Assembly (NCBI GenBank): GCA_900769465.1
Contig: CAAGGT010000191.1
Coordinates: forward strand, 22,598-86,597
Source of the DNA: Bacteroidaceae bacterium
Lineage (GTDB): Bacteria > Bacteroidota > Bacteroidia > Bacteroidales > Bacteroidaceae
Direction of reading: 5' to 3'
Length of the DNA: 64,000 bases
Shown here piece after piece: positions 35,277 through 43,127 of this stretch. Position numbers and translations under genes: made by a program. Numbering within the stretch: position 1 is the first letter of the stretch; every line of letters begins with the position of its first letter. A model generated the notes under the pieces. The model was not told the origin of the DNA. It searched no databases and worked only from the letters and a program-made list of their open reading frames with translations.

Positions 35277-36867
35277 AAGAGGACAAGTCGTCATTTTCAG
35301 ACGGCTTGTTCCTTTTTTTATCATCGCAACTTGTTGATTTCAAACCAAATAAAAACATAAATTCATTTTTTGATAGAGGTTCAATATCGTCATTTTCTTT
35401 GTCGTAGATAATTCCATCTAAAAACATCATATCCTGAATACGCTTTTTATTCCCCAAATTCGCTATCTGCCATAATTTCAACAAGTTATCTTTTATATTC
35501 ATTCCATAACCGACATATTTTTCAAGGTTCAATATAGAACCGTCGGCTTCATCAAGTACGGCTAAAATTTCATCTCTTTCAGCCTCTTTCTTGGTATATT
35601 GCTTCATACAGATTTCTTTTTCTTTCGCAGTTGAAGCAATAGAATAATTTTCCTCTATTTTCTCTAAATCCTTATTTATCTTTGCCAAGTTTGTACGAAG
35701 TATTTTCATTTCGTTCATTCTGTCTTTATTGAGAATTGGAAAAGCCTTTTTCAATTGTGTCCTTAATATCTCATCAAATGAATCCGGCAAAGAAACTCCG
35801 TCAATGAAATCAGCAAATTTACTATTGACCCTAAGCGTTGAAGCATTGTATTTACAGCCCTTACGACTGCAAACATAGTAGCCGACATCTTTACCATACT
35901 TCTTACGCATCTTAGTGCTCAGAGAAGCGGTTAAATTACCGCCACAAATGGGACATTTAATAGTACCAAGCAAAGGAGCATACTCTTTTTCCAACTTTAC
36001 CTCATAACCTCTATTATGAGCCTTAATCAGCATTCCGTTAATTCTAAGAAAATCATCTAACGACACCAATGGTTCGTGTGGACCTTTAACAAGTTCACCC
36101 TCCAAAAAACTATGTGAGAAGTAACCTGCGTAAAATATGTTACTAAAAATCTTACTCCATTGCTGTTTTTTCAAATCTAGGCCAAGATTTTTCATTCTTA
36201 CTCTAATTTCTTCATTGGTCAGATTCTCTTTAATCTTCATTTCAAAAGCCTGTGCAATCAAACGCCCGACGGAATTTACTGTTATAATTTGCTGAGTCTT
36301 GGTTGTATTCATATCATATCCTTTTGGAGCGTGTTGAATCCATCTTCCACTTCGCAACGCCTTTGCTCCATTATCCCTTACAGCCTGCCCCTTTATCCTG
36401 TTATCGTGTCGGGCATTCAGCAATTCAACACCTTGCATATATTCACCTGTTGCCGTTCGTGCATCGTACGATGATGTTGCTGAGAACACGGTTATATCCC
36501 TTTTCTTCAACTCCTCCACAACCGAGAAAGAGCCTGTACGCGAAAATCGACTTGTGGAATAGACAATTACCGCATCAATCTTGTTTTTCTTATCCCTAAC
36601 AAACTTCAACATCTGATTGAAGCGTTTTCGCTTTGTATCTGATTTTGCCGACTCGTGTTCACTCTCAAAGCACTTTACGACTACATAACCGTGCCTTTCT
36701 GCCCAGTTATAACAACATTCCTTTTGAGTTTCGGGTGAGAATCCATCCTCCTGTTCTTTGCTACTCACGCGCTGGTATATCACGGCTCTACCACCCTGCT
36801 TTAAATCCTTTTTAGAACCCTTTGCAAACGATTTAATTACATTCTTGTCCAATATTTCTGTTTTCAT
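35221..36867 (-). CDS. Large serine recombinase (island integrase)
   Basis: 548 residues. Resolvase-type catalytic domain: AVIYQRVSSKEQ with nucleophile Ser35, VIVYSTSRFSRTG, ending near residue 165. Recombinase domain with APKGYDM and FYAGYFSH, zinc ribbon CPICGGNL...YYVCSRKGCKYN, then a coiled-coil region (about residues 390-440) typical of large serine integrases. It should integrate and, with a directionality factor, excise the element. The last 17 codons lie antisense within tRNA-Leu, so the present C-terminus depends on the insertion site. Start ATG 36865-36867 (MKTEILDKNV); it overlaps a small upstream ORF by 35 bases. Confidence 0.93.
   Translation of the reverse strand: MKTEILDKNVIKSFAKGSKKDLKQGGRAVIYQRVSSKEQEDGFSPETQKECCYNWAERHGYVVVKCFESEHESAKSDTKRKRFNQMLKFVRDKKNKIDAVIVYSTSRFSRTGSFSVVEELKKRDITVFSATSSYDARTATGEYMQGVELLNARHDNRIKGQAVRDNGAKALRSGRWIQHAPKGYDMNTTKTQQIITVNSVGRLIAQAFEMKIKENLTNEEIRVRMKNLGLDLKKQQWSKIFSNIFYAGYFSHSFLEGELVKGPHEPLVSLDDFLRINGMLIKAHNRGYEVKLEKEYAPLLGTIKCPICGGNLTASLSTKMRKKYGKDVGYYVCSRKGCKYNASTLRVNSKFADFIDGVSLPDSFDEILRTQLKKAFPILNKDRMNEMKILRTNLAKINKDLEKIEENYSIASTAKEKEICMKQYTKKEAERDEILAVLDEADGSILNLEKYVGYGMNIKDNLLKLWQIANLGNKKRIQDMMFLDGIIYDKENDDIEPLSKNEFMFLFGLKSTSCDDKKRNKPSENDDLSSLVLEAGLEPARRLNAKGF
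35261..35274. other. Candidate left attachment core (attL) within tRNA-Leu
   Basis: The T-arm/acceptor segment CCGCTTCGAGTAC (35262-35274) recurs with one mismatch at 45006-45018, on the far side of the AT-rich island. Together with the recombinase abutting the tRNA, this marks the probable crossover region. The exact crossover dinucleotide cannot be fixed. Confidence 0.5.
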
Positions 36868-37006
36868 ATTTTTCTATCATTTTATCGTATATTATTATTG
36901 AATAAAGTGCAAAATAATCAGCCATCATTTCTGCTTGCACATCCGTAATCTTTTCAAATCCTTTTATATTTTTAATTTCCGAAATTGATAATTTTAAGTT
37001 TGTCAT
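36833..37006 (-). CDS. Small conserved-looking protein upstream of the integrase
   Basis: 57 residues, ATG at 37004-37006 to TAA at 36833-36835. The translation MTNLKLSISEIKNIKGFEK continues with ITDVQAEMMADYFALYSIII and ends in a charged tail. The ITxxQAExxADxxxxxxxIxYD pattern resembles small proteins I recall near integrases of Bacteroidetes elements. It could be a directionality or regulatory factor; that is inference. It overlaps the recombinase start by 35 bases in another frame, which would couple their translation. Confidence 0.55.
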   Translation of the reverse strand: MTNLKLSISEIKNIKGFEKITDVQAEMMADYFALYSIIIYDKMIEKYENRNIGQECN

Positions 37007-37268
37007 TTATAGACATAATTTCACAATAGCATACACCAAGTGCATACTTTATTCGTTTTTCGGCTCTTGACCAGCAAGACTTCTGTTCGCCAAGGGTAAA
37101 CTACAACCTTTGCCCACGACTGGGGCTTAAATAAGATAAATGATATGTATTGAATAGAAATTGGGAGTGCCTATCTCTCCCTCGCTAATTTTGCAGAGGC
37201 TTATTATTGACGCTTATTGTTAAAGCCAGTGCAAATATCCTAGATCATTTTGAAATATGCAAGGTGAT
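37007..37268. other. Island intergenic region, no gene seen
   Basis: AT-rich. Short inverted segments are present (GGGAG/CTCCC near 37170; partially complementary CAAGGGTAAACTACAACCTTTGCCC near 37091-37115), but none is convincing as terminator, origin or transfer site. It probably holds the promoter for the small ORF and the recombinase. Confidence 0.4.
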
Positions 37269-37889
37269 TTAGATTATTTTTTTCAATTTAAGCAAAGTAT
37301 TTGGAGAAGTACCAGTAATGCGATAGATATTTTGCAGACTAAGCCCCTTGCGTAACAGTTTTGTTTCCTCCTTATACTGTTCTTTCATAGCCTCATCACT
37401 TTTACGGTAACCATTCTTTCTACCCACCTTGCCACCGGTTGCTCTATAATGACTGTAACCGCTTTCCATACGGCTCCTGATGAGGCTACGTTCCATACTG
37501 TTAAATTGTGCGAGAATACCCATAACCAACTGTGCTATGGGATTAGGCTGTCCATTAGGTAATAATGTTTCTAATCCATTCTGATGGATATAGACAGATA
37601 TTCTCTTGGCCGTAAGGGTTTCTATCACTGAAAGGAAATCAACAGTTCTGCGTGACAAACGACTACACTCATAGATAAGCACCTTATCTACTTTGTGACT
37701 CTCAACGAATGAAAGCAAATCTATAAGGGCTTGGCGTTCTGCTACACACTTTGCACCTGACACCTTTTCGCAGAACTCCATTACAACCTCGTACTGCATC
37801 TTTTGAGCATAGTCACGCAGTTCTGCCAACTGGCGTTCATAATCTTGTCCTTGAGTGCTTACACGAGCGTATATAACAACCTTTGCCAT
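37269..37889 (-). CDS. Small serine recombinase (resolvase/invertase family)
   Basis: 206 residues from the ATG at 37887-37889 (MAKVVIYARVSTQGQDYERQ). Nucleophile Ser11 in YARVST, DKVLIYECSRLSRRTVDFLS, LAQFNSMERSLIRSRMESGY (E helix) and a C-terminal helix-turn-helix (LRKGLSLQNIYRITGTSPNTLLKLK). It could resolve multimers of the excised element or invert a segment; I see no paired inverted sites that would prove an inversion system. It overlaps the region just after the DUF2693-like gene stop (14-base gap). Confidence 0.92.
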   Translation of the reverse strand: MAKVVIYARVSTQGQDYERQLAELRDYAQKMQYEVVMEFCEKVSGAKCVAERQALIDLLSFVESHKVDKVLIYECSRLSRRTVDFLSVIETLTAKRISVYIHQNGLETLLPNGQPNPIAQLVMGILAQFNSMERSLIRSRMESGYSHYRATGGKVGRKNGYRKSDEAMKEQYKEETKLLRKGLSLQNIYRITGTSPNTLLKLKKII

Positions 37890-37902
37890 ACTCCTACTAC
37901 CA

Positions 37903-38247
37903 TTAAAGAACCTCAATCAAATTCTCGAAACGCAATGAGCGAAATCCACCCTTTTCGCAATCCCAATAGCAAACAGTGTTCACGCTATCCCTTGAAATAC
38001 CTCTACCATTAATGTTTGCTTTCATTAGGTTGCTTGCTGTTGTACCCCACGCCTCACGAAGCGTGCCATCTTTCTTCATATATACAAAGTGAGCAACACC
38101 CATCCGCATCTTTGCCTTGAGCAAATCAATCATCTGTGACTTGATTACGCCCATTGCGTCGTTACCTGTTCTTTTAGCGATCACATTAGCCCTACGACTA
38201 GTGAGGTTATTAAACACAACTGTTGAATTATTTGCTACTACTATCAT
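37903..38247 (-). CDS. SH3-barrel protein (DUF2693-like)
   Basis: 114 residues. The core LLKAKMRMGVAHFVYMKKDG, then LREAWGTT and a late VCYWDCEKGGFRSLRFENLI, follows the DUF2693 pattern (short basic helix, beta strands, FxYxKKDGTxRxAxGT, then FWDxxxxxFRSF). These small proteins are common cargo of Bacteroidetes mobile elements; function unknown, perhaps nucleic-acid binding. It is probably co-transcribed with the resolvase gene. Confidence 0.72.
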   Translation of the reverse strand: MIVVANNSTVVFNNLTSRRANVIAKRTGNDAMGVIKSQMIDLLKAKMRMGVAHFVYMKKDGTLREAWGTTASNLMKANINGRGISRDSVNTVCYWDCEKGGFRSLRFENLIEVL

Positions 38248-38389
38248 ATCTGTATTGGTTAGGGGTTAAACACAATGTCAGTTCCTTTTGACAGCACAAA
38301 GATAGTTATTCTATTTTAATTAAACTAATATTTCAACAATAAAATACGCTAACTTTATGATTTTATTTCAAATTGAATAATATTTTTGC

Positions 38390-38397
38390 TACTTTTG
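38390..38397 (+). promoter_or_regulatory. -7 promoter box for the 80-residue ORF
   Basis: TACTTTTG followed by C fits the TAnnTTTG -7 box. No good TTTG is found 19 bases upstream. The ATG at 38414 follows 16 bases later. Confidence 0.45.
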
Positions 38398-38413
38398 CAT
38401 CAAATTTCACAAG

Positions 38414-38656
38414 ATGGAGAGAACAATAGTACATTTGGAGATTGATGGCAGACACGAATATTTCGGATCTCCCAGTTCATTATTTGACAAATATACAAGG
38501 GAAGAGATTGGCATTGGTCAAGCGGCCCTTAATAACTATTTCAGCAAACTTGGCGAGAATGATGAACCCATATATAAAAACAAAAAGTGCACCATTAGAA
38601 AAGGTGCACTCTATGTAAAACCCACCACTAGGGGACGCAAGAAGCAAGGGGAATAA
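38414..38656 (+). CDS. Small hypothetical island protein
   Basis: 80 residues: MERTIVHLEIDGRHEYFGSP, then SLFDKYTREEIGIGQAALNN and a basic tail PTTRGRKKQGE. It is preceded by a fair -7 box and is the only plus-strand gene in this part of the island. The composition suggests a small nucleic-acid-associated protein or regulator, but I recognise no family. The shadow frame on the other strand is weaker. Confidence 0.6.
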   Translation: MERTIVHLEIDGRHEYFGSPSSLFDKYTREEIGIGQAALNNYFSKLGENDEPIYKNKKCTIRKGALYVKPTTRGRKKQGE

Positions 38657-38658
38657 CT

Positions 38659-38811
38659 TTATTTCCACAAATTACCCCATTCTCCACGATGTTGATTTGC
38701 TCCGGTTACGCCACTCTCAACATCCTCACCAACAGGAATAGAGGTTGCAATTATCTCATTTGTAACTACAATTGTTTCTGTTATTATAGGTTCTATATAT
38801 GTTTTCTTCAT
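38659..38811 (-). CDS. 50-residue peptide gene directly after the BspA-like gene
   Basis: ATG at 38809-38811, TAA at 38659-38661, five bases after the BspA-like stop. The peptide starts MKKTYIEPIITETIVVTNEI and ends GANQHRGEWGNLWK. The MKKxYxxPxxxxxxI start is shared by many tiny Bacteroidales ORFs that I recall from genome annotations. There is no signal peptide or membrane segment; the C-terminus is polar and Trp-containing. Translational coupling with the large surface protein is likely from the spacing. Function unknown. Confidence 0.6.
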   Translation of the reverse strand: MKKTYIEPIITETIVVTNEIIATSIPVGEDVESGVTGANQHRGEWGNLWK

Positions 38812-38816
38812 AGTAC

Positions 38817-40979
38817 TTAAAATTTTACTTTTTTACCATTTATAATGTAAATGCCACCTTTTACTGGGTCAAGAATTTTACGACCGCTCAAATCATAAAC
38901 CACCTCGGTTTCAAAGCCATCAATTTCACTTGACAAAACCTCTTTAACACCAGTTGTTCCGCTTATATATACACTGAATGCAGACTTTGAAGCATTGTCG
39001 CTCTTGAAATATGCGCGGTATGGCAATACGGTTAATTTCTTTGTTATCTTGTTTATTTCGTTTCTGGTAGGTGAAAAAGCATAATAGTTGCCATCGCTCG
39101 TGTCTAATGCTTGATTTGTAAATGAACCGATTGTTTGCCAGCCATCAACAACAGGAGTTTCTACTGTTGAGGAAATTGTTGTTTCAGCACCAGTTATTGC
39201 AACATTCTCTTTCCCCTCGCGCAGAGTATAAATATATGGAGTATTTGCAACAGGAATAGTAACCTCTTCAAACTTCATATAACCATCACCACACTCTGCT
39301 AGTTTAAAGAATGCATAGTTTTCAAGGCTTGCCGCATTAGGGGCAAAAGGCAGAATGATTGTTCCAAATTTACCCTCTGTAATGGTACGTGAATAACTCA
39401 CATCGGCGTAAGTATTGGCGTTTGTTATGTCAAAATCAGTAGCATTGCTGTCATCAAGTATCAGGTGGCACTTTGCTGTTGATGGGATTGCATATTCTCC
39501 AAATGATGGATTACCGTTACATTTAATATCATTAAGGTTTTGACAATTTTGGAACGCATAATCTCCAATATTTGTAACACTACTTGGAATTATAACATTT
39601 GTAATACCGGTACAAGTAGTAAATGCGCTTTGTCCAATACTTACAACACTATTGGGGATCTCAATCTCCGTAAGTGTCATACAAATATGAAATGCACATT
39701 CTCCGATAATGGTAACGCTATTCGGTATTTTTGTATTCTTACAGCCACTTATAAGTGTATTGGTAGATGTTTCTATTATAGCATTACAATTAGAACGACT
39801 ATCATATACAGTATTACCAGACTCTACTATAATACTTTCAATATATTTGCTTTTACCAAATGCCCGTTTCCCTATTTGAGTAACATTTTTAGGAATTATT
39901 ATATTCGCGATTGCGCACCCCTCAAACGCACAAGCTCCAATTGAAACCAAATTATTAGGCAACACTATATCTGTGATACTATTGCAATCAAAGAATGCAT
40001 TTATACCAATATTTCTTATGTTATTGGAAAGTGTTACTGACGACAATTTTGAGCAAGAATCAAAAATAGAATTTGGTATAGTTGTCACACCGCTACCAAA
40101 AACAACTGTCTTTAAAGTTTTTCTCCATTGACCGTACCTGTAATCAAATGGACAATTTTCCAAATCACGACCTATGTACATATACTCTATCGGGGAGTCT
40201 TTGAAGAAATAGCCTAAGTTTGTTTGATCAAATTTATAATTTAACGCTTCAGTGGCATCTTTGATAATTACTTCTTTAAGTGAAGTACAATATGCAAATG
40301 CCATTTTACCTAAATTCATAACACTGCTAGGAATTTCAACGCTTGTAATACCGCTGCAATTATAAAACGCCCAATCTCCAATGGCTATAACTCGATAAGT
40401 GATTCCGCTAGTCGTACTTACCACATTATTTAAAGTTATGTTGTAAATTTTCCCCTCATCATTTCCCTTGGATTGAGAACCATCCTTAGTATATCTTATA
40501 GCAAGAGAGTGGGAACCTGTTGAATCAAATGTCTTTTCATAACTACCGGACTGGGTTCCGCTCTTTTTAATGATTTCGACTCCATCAAGTGTAATTATTA
40601 ACCAATCATAATTACTTTCACTGCTTACAGACCAATCAAATTTAAGTATGTTGCCAGCATCAACATTTAGTGTATAATTCGTTTGCGATGTTGTACTATG
40701 GCTTTTGTTAGTAGAAGTCCAAGCATTATATGAATTAATAACAATTGAATTTGTTGTTGCAGATTTAGTTACAGTTGTTGGAATCACCACATTACCAATG
40801 TATTCATTTGAATATTCACTATCAGAACTTCCTTTATAAGTAACTTCAACTGTTTTGTCTGTTTCTGATAAGATCTTATAATATATCCCATCCACCTCAA
40901 AGTCGTGAGCTGAAACATTGCCCACACAAACTAGCAATAGGGTTAGCAACAGCCCTTTCAATGTTTTTAAATATTTCAT
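38817..40979 (-). CDS. BspA-like leucine-rich-repeat surface protein with type IX-like C-terminal signal
   Basis: 720 residues. Signal peptide MKYLKTLKGLLLTLLLVCVGNVSA; AGGAG six bases before the ATG supports the start. The N-terminus HDFEVDGIYYKILSETDKT and the LRR_5 units from about residue 195 to 500 (AIGDWAFYNCSGITSVEIPS, NIGDYAFQNCQNL and others) are the BspA pattern. Between the first strand and the repeats sits an inserted beta-rich domain (about residues 72-193; LKFDWSVSSESNYDWLIITL). The end, VVYDLSGRKI...KGGIYIINGKKVKF, looks like a type IX secretion sorting domain. Likely an adhesin or binding protein displayed by the chromosomal Por machinery. Confidence 0.88.
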   Translation of the reverse strand: MKYLKTLKGLLLTLLLVCVGNVSAHDFEVDGIYYKILSETDKTVEVTYKGSSDSEYSNEYIGNVVIPTTVTKSATTNSIVINSYNAWTSTNKSHSTTSQTNYTLNVDAGNILKFDWSVSSESNYDWLIITLDGVEIIKKSGTQSGSYEKTFDSTGSHSLAIRYTKDGSQSKGNDEGKIYNITLNNVVSTTSGITYRVIAIGDWAFYNCSGITSVEIPSSVMNLGKMAFAYCTSLKEVIIKDATEALNYKFDQTNLGYFFKDSPIEYMYIGRDLENCPFDYRYGQWRKTLKTVVFGSGVTTIPNSIFDSCSKLSSVTLSNNIRNIGINAFFDCNSITDIVLPNNLVSIGACAFEGCAIANIIIPKNVTQIGKRAFGKSKYIESIIVESGNTVYDSRSNCNAIIETSTNTLISGCKNTKIPNSVTIIGECAFHICMTLTEIEIPNSVVSIGQSAFTTCTGITNVIIPSSVTNIGDYAFQNCQNLNDIKCNGNPSFGEYAIPSTAKCHLILDDSNATDFDITNANTYADVSYSRTITEGKFGTIILPFAPNAASLENYAFFKLAECGDGYMKFEEVTIPVANTPYIYTLREGKENVAITGAETTISSTVETPVVDGWQTIGSFTNQALDTSDGNYYAFSPTRNEINKITKKLTVLPYRAYFKSDNASKSAFSVYISGTTGVKEVLSSEIDGFETEVVYDLSGRKILDPVKGGIYIINGKKVKF

Positions 40980-41050
40980 AAATTCTCCTGCACCTATGGC
41001 TCTGTGGTGTTTGAATAAATTTAAACTGAAAAAGGAGGCATAAAAAGAAA

Positions 41051-41126
41051 GTGGAGCCAGTCATTGCCTTATCTTCCTTGTAGGGCTTGGACTCCCCGTA
41101 ATACAGATAAGGATAGACAGCCCCAC
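41051..41126 (-). ncRNA. Folded leader element upstream of the BspA-like gene (proximal part)
   Basis: Read on the minus strand, GTGGGGCTGTC (41116-41126) pairs with GACTGGCTCCAC (41051-41062) with one bulge and G-U pairs. Inside, CCTTATCT (41105-41112) pairs perfectly with AGATAAGG (41067-41074), and a third small stem GTA..GGG/CCC..TAC closes a loop containing AGTCCAAG. This is a three-level hairpin 72 bases before the start codon. An overlapping 86-codon open frame exists but runs into the signal-peptide gene and is less convincing. Confidence 0.55.
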
Positions 41127-41178
41127 TTGGAATGTATTTTGATATAAACAAATACAAACCAAGAGAGCGTTCATCCCA

Positions 41179-41244
41179 TTATTCTGAAATTACGTTTGTA
41201 AAGTGTCCAAGTTTACAAGGGTCAGAATAAAGCGAATGCGCTTT
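41179..41244 (-). ncRNA. Folded leader element upstream of the BspA-like gene (distal part)
   Basis: Outer arms TTATTCTGA (41179-41187) and TCAGAATAA (41222-41230) enclose perfect inner arms TTGTAAA/TTTACAA (41196-41202, 41212-41218). It is directly followed by a further hairpin AAAGCG/CGCTTT (41229-41244). With the proximal element this makes almost the whole 41051-41244 interval foldable. Confidence 0.5.
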
Positions 41245-41433
41245 CTAAAATATGTCCGTGCACACTATTTGTGTTCACGATGCAAAGATAGTACTTTTTC
41301 TATTGATTTTAAATAATCTTTTAGATTAAACTGAGTTATAAACATTCACAAATAATAGTCTAAAATAAGATTATTTTGATATGAAATTATATTGAACTGT
41401 TCTGGTCTTTGACCGGAACAGTTCTTATTATAT
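41245..41433. other. AT-rich intergenic region
   Basis: Apart from the hairpin at 41394-41424 I see no gene. It probably contains the promoter of the BspA-like transcript (minus strand). Confidence 0.4.
41394..41424 (-). terminator. Hairpin terminator after the replication gene
   Basis: Fourteen-base arms GAACTGTTCTGGTC/GACCGGAACAGTTC (one G-T mismatch) around TTT, 10 bases past the replication gene stop. The flank is AT-rich but not a pure T-run. Confidence 0.7.
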
Positions 41434-42396
41434 TCAAAGCAGACTACGAACCCGTTTTAGAATTTCATTTTCAGCCTTATTAGTAATTAATTTTACAGAC
41501 TCAAATTTCTTCATTCTTTCTGTAAGCCCATTTCTACTATTGTATATAGAACCACTTCGTAACATCTGTTCTATTTGCCTTAAATCACCGTTGAAAGCGT
41601 TTAATATTTGAGCCATAGCCCATTCATCATAATCTCTAAATTTCGACATATCTAAAACTTTTGCCGATACATCAAACACCCTGTTAAATTGTTCTCTCAC
41701 GACATTATCAACAGAGTTAAAGAAATCCATAAGCCTATTTACGCCCAAACGTTCTTCTATTTGCTTAGAATTTTTCATTCTTACCTCAAATCTCGTTTTA
41801 CCATAGAAATAGTCCATTATCTTATTTCTTGCTTCTTGGGGTAAAGAATCCATAAAATTTCGGCTATGCTGTAAAAGTTCCGTATATTTATTATATACAG
41901 TTATCTCATCTTTGTTACGCATAACATTCTTTGTAAAAGTTATTCCTTTACCATCGTAATGTTGCCAAGTGTATCTTCTATAATTGCCAACATTGTCATT
42001 TAACGCATTCAGTACATCATCGGTTAATGGCAAATCAACATCTTTTGTTATATCAGCCCGTATTACCCAACTGTTACGCAATATTCCATCAACATCAATA
42101 GTACATATTCCTAGGTCATTGATATTTTCAAGACATTGGCGAATGGTATCACGACTTATAAGTTCCGAGTAACGTTCTTTGAGAATCTTAGAGGAAAATT
42201 CTATCTCAAGGGTTTGATGGTAGTAATTGGTTGCTATATAAAGATTATAAGGCATTTGGGTATTGTGTTTAGAATTAAAATATCTCCCTAACTCTTTATT
42301 ATGTTGAAAATTGTATTGAGGAGCAAAAGTTATTTTCTCTTCTTTCAAATATTTATAGTTAGTACGAATCTTTATTGTATCACATTTAATAAACAT
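41434..42396 (-). CDS. Phage/plasmid replication protein (filamentous-phage gpII/X-like)
   Basis: 320 residues. Patterns expected of the II/X (Phage_CRI and Phage_X) replication initiators are seen: YNLYIATNYYHQTLEIEFSS (an early fold strand), DEITVYNKYTELLQ, the FYGKTRFEVRMKNSKQIEERLG motif split across about residues 193-216, and a helical C-terminus. Proteins of this type nick a double-stranded origin and start rolling-circle replication. The assignment is by pattern only; I cannot point to the catalytic tyrosine. No coat or Zot-like packaging gene is present, so an integrative plasmid-like element is as likely as a defective filamentous prophage. Confidence 0.65.
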   Translation of the reverse strand: MFIKCDTIKIRTNYKYLKEEKITFAPQYNFQHNKELGRYFNSKHNTQMPYNLYIATNYYHQTLEIEFSSKILKERYSELISRDTIRQCLENINDLGICTIDVDGILRNSWVIRADITKDVDLPLTDDVLNALNDNVGNYRRYTWQHYDGKGITFTKNVMRNKDEITVYNKYTELLQHSRNFMDSLPQEARNKIMDYFYGKTRFEVRMKNSKQIEERLGVNRLMDFFNSVDNVVREQFNRVFDVSAKVLDMSKFRDYDEWAMAQILNAFNGDLRQIEQMLRSGSIYNSRNGLTERMKKFESVKLITNKAENEILKRVRSLL

Positions 42397-42431
42397 TAAT
42401 TAATGGTTTAACTTCTATATTATTTTTTAAG

Positions 42432-42465
42432 GAATGCTTCACCTATGTTCACTCCGGTGAGCATT
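42432..42465 (-). terminator. Hairpin downstream of the NUMOD3-like gene
   Basis: AATGC(T)TCACC and GGTGAGCATT form a ten-base stem with one bulged base. It lies between the NUMOD3-like stop and the replication gene start. Confidence 0.5.
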
Positions 42466-42478
42466 TCCCTACTTTGTT

Positions 42479-42507
42479 AATGACGATGACTATTAGTTGT
42501 CGTCATT
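42479..42507 (-). terminator. Hairpin over the 3' end of the NUMOD3-like gene
   Basis: Perfect eight-base arms AATGACGA/TCGTCATT flank the stop codon region. With the next hairpin it makes a double stem-loop, perhaps protecting or ending the transcript. Confidence 0.45.
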
Positions 42508-42693
42508 TCCTTTTAGATAATCATTCATTGGCAAATCTGTTGGCTTATTCCCTACTGTGGACCAATAACGCAACATTGATTGTTGGATATGTTGCCTATG
42601 CAATGCTGATTTAGGTTTGTTCTTGCTTGATACACTGATTTTACTTTTCGTTTCATCGCTCAGTTGGCGATATTTTCTTTTATACTTTTCCAT
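42493..42693 (-). CDS. Small NUMOD3-like DNA-binding protein
   Basis: 66 residues from the ATG at 42691-42693 (MEKYKRKYRQLSDETKSKIS). The segment LSDETKSKISVSSKNKPKS, then HRQHIQQSMLRYW, resembles the NUMOD3 motif found in tandem in homing endonucleases and as short stand-alone proteins in Bacteroidetes mobile elements. A longer frame to 42825 starts in non-coding AT-rich sequence and is rejected. Possibly a regulator of the replication gene 97 bases downstream. Confidence 0.6.
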   Translation of the reverse strand: MEKYKRKYRQLSDETKSKISVSSKNKPKSALHRQHIQQSMLRYWSTVGNKPTDLPMNDYLKGNDDN

Positions 42694-43086
42694 ACTTATG
42701 TTGTTTTTATGTAAATAGTACGGAAGTATGAAAAGTAAGTAAAGTAAAAGTTTATTTTTTTTGCCAACAAAGACAAAATCAATATACCAAACAAGTGTAT
42801 GCTTATTATACCTACCTCCGGTCATAAAAAATAGGAGGGCGCTTACGGGGAAAAACCTTGAAATAAGGGCATAGGGAGGGGTACATAAAAAAGTATAGCC
42901 TCATAAATTTTATAAGACTATCTCTTTTCTAAGGTGATGAATTTGCTATTCCAGCGATAGTTTTTTCTTGGTAATACTTTCCATCAAAGGGTTGAGCCAC
43001 TCGAAGTTGTCATCTATGAATTTCACAACCTTTTTGAAGTCCTCCCAAAGGTTCAATATTTCGATATTTTGGCGTACTGAAACAAT

Positions 43087-43127
43087 AGATAATCTCTTGT
43101 AAGGCAAGCACTTACAAGAGATTATCT
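43087..43127. terminator. Very strong hairpin
   Basis: Perfect 17-base arms AGATAATCTCTTGTAAG (43087-43103) and CTTACAAGAGATTATCT (43111-43127) around GCAAGCA. It is followed on the plus side by TGTTTATAT. The core AATCTCTTGTAA recurs in the hairpin at 45025. It could be a terminator or an origin cruciform. Confidence 0.65.

Noticed and set aside
37269..37889. Invertase controlling a phase-variable promoter
   Set aside because: The resolvase-family gene could do so, but I found no pair of inverted recombination sites flanking a promoter near it or near the BspA-like gene.
40897..41157. 86-codon minus-strand frame covering the folded leader
   Set aside because: It overlaps the BspA signal peptide in another frame, and the segment is better explained by perfect stems. 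Kept as a stated alternative to the RNA reading.
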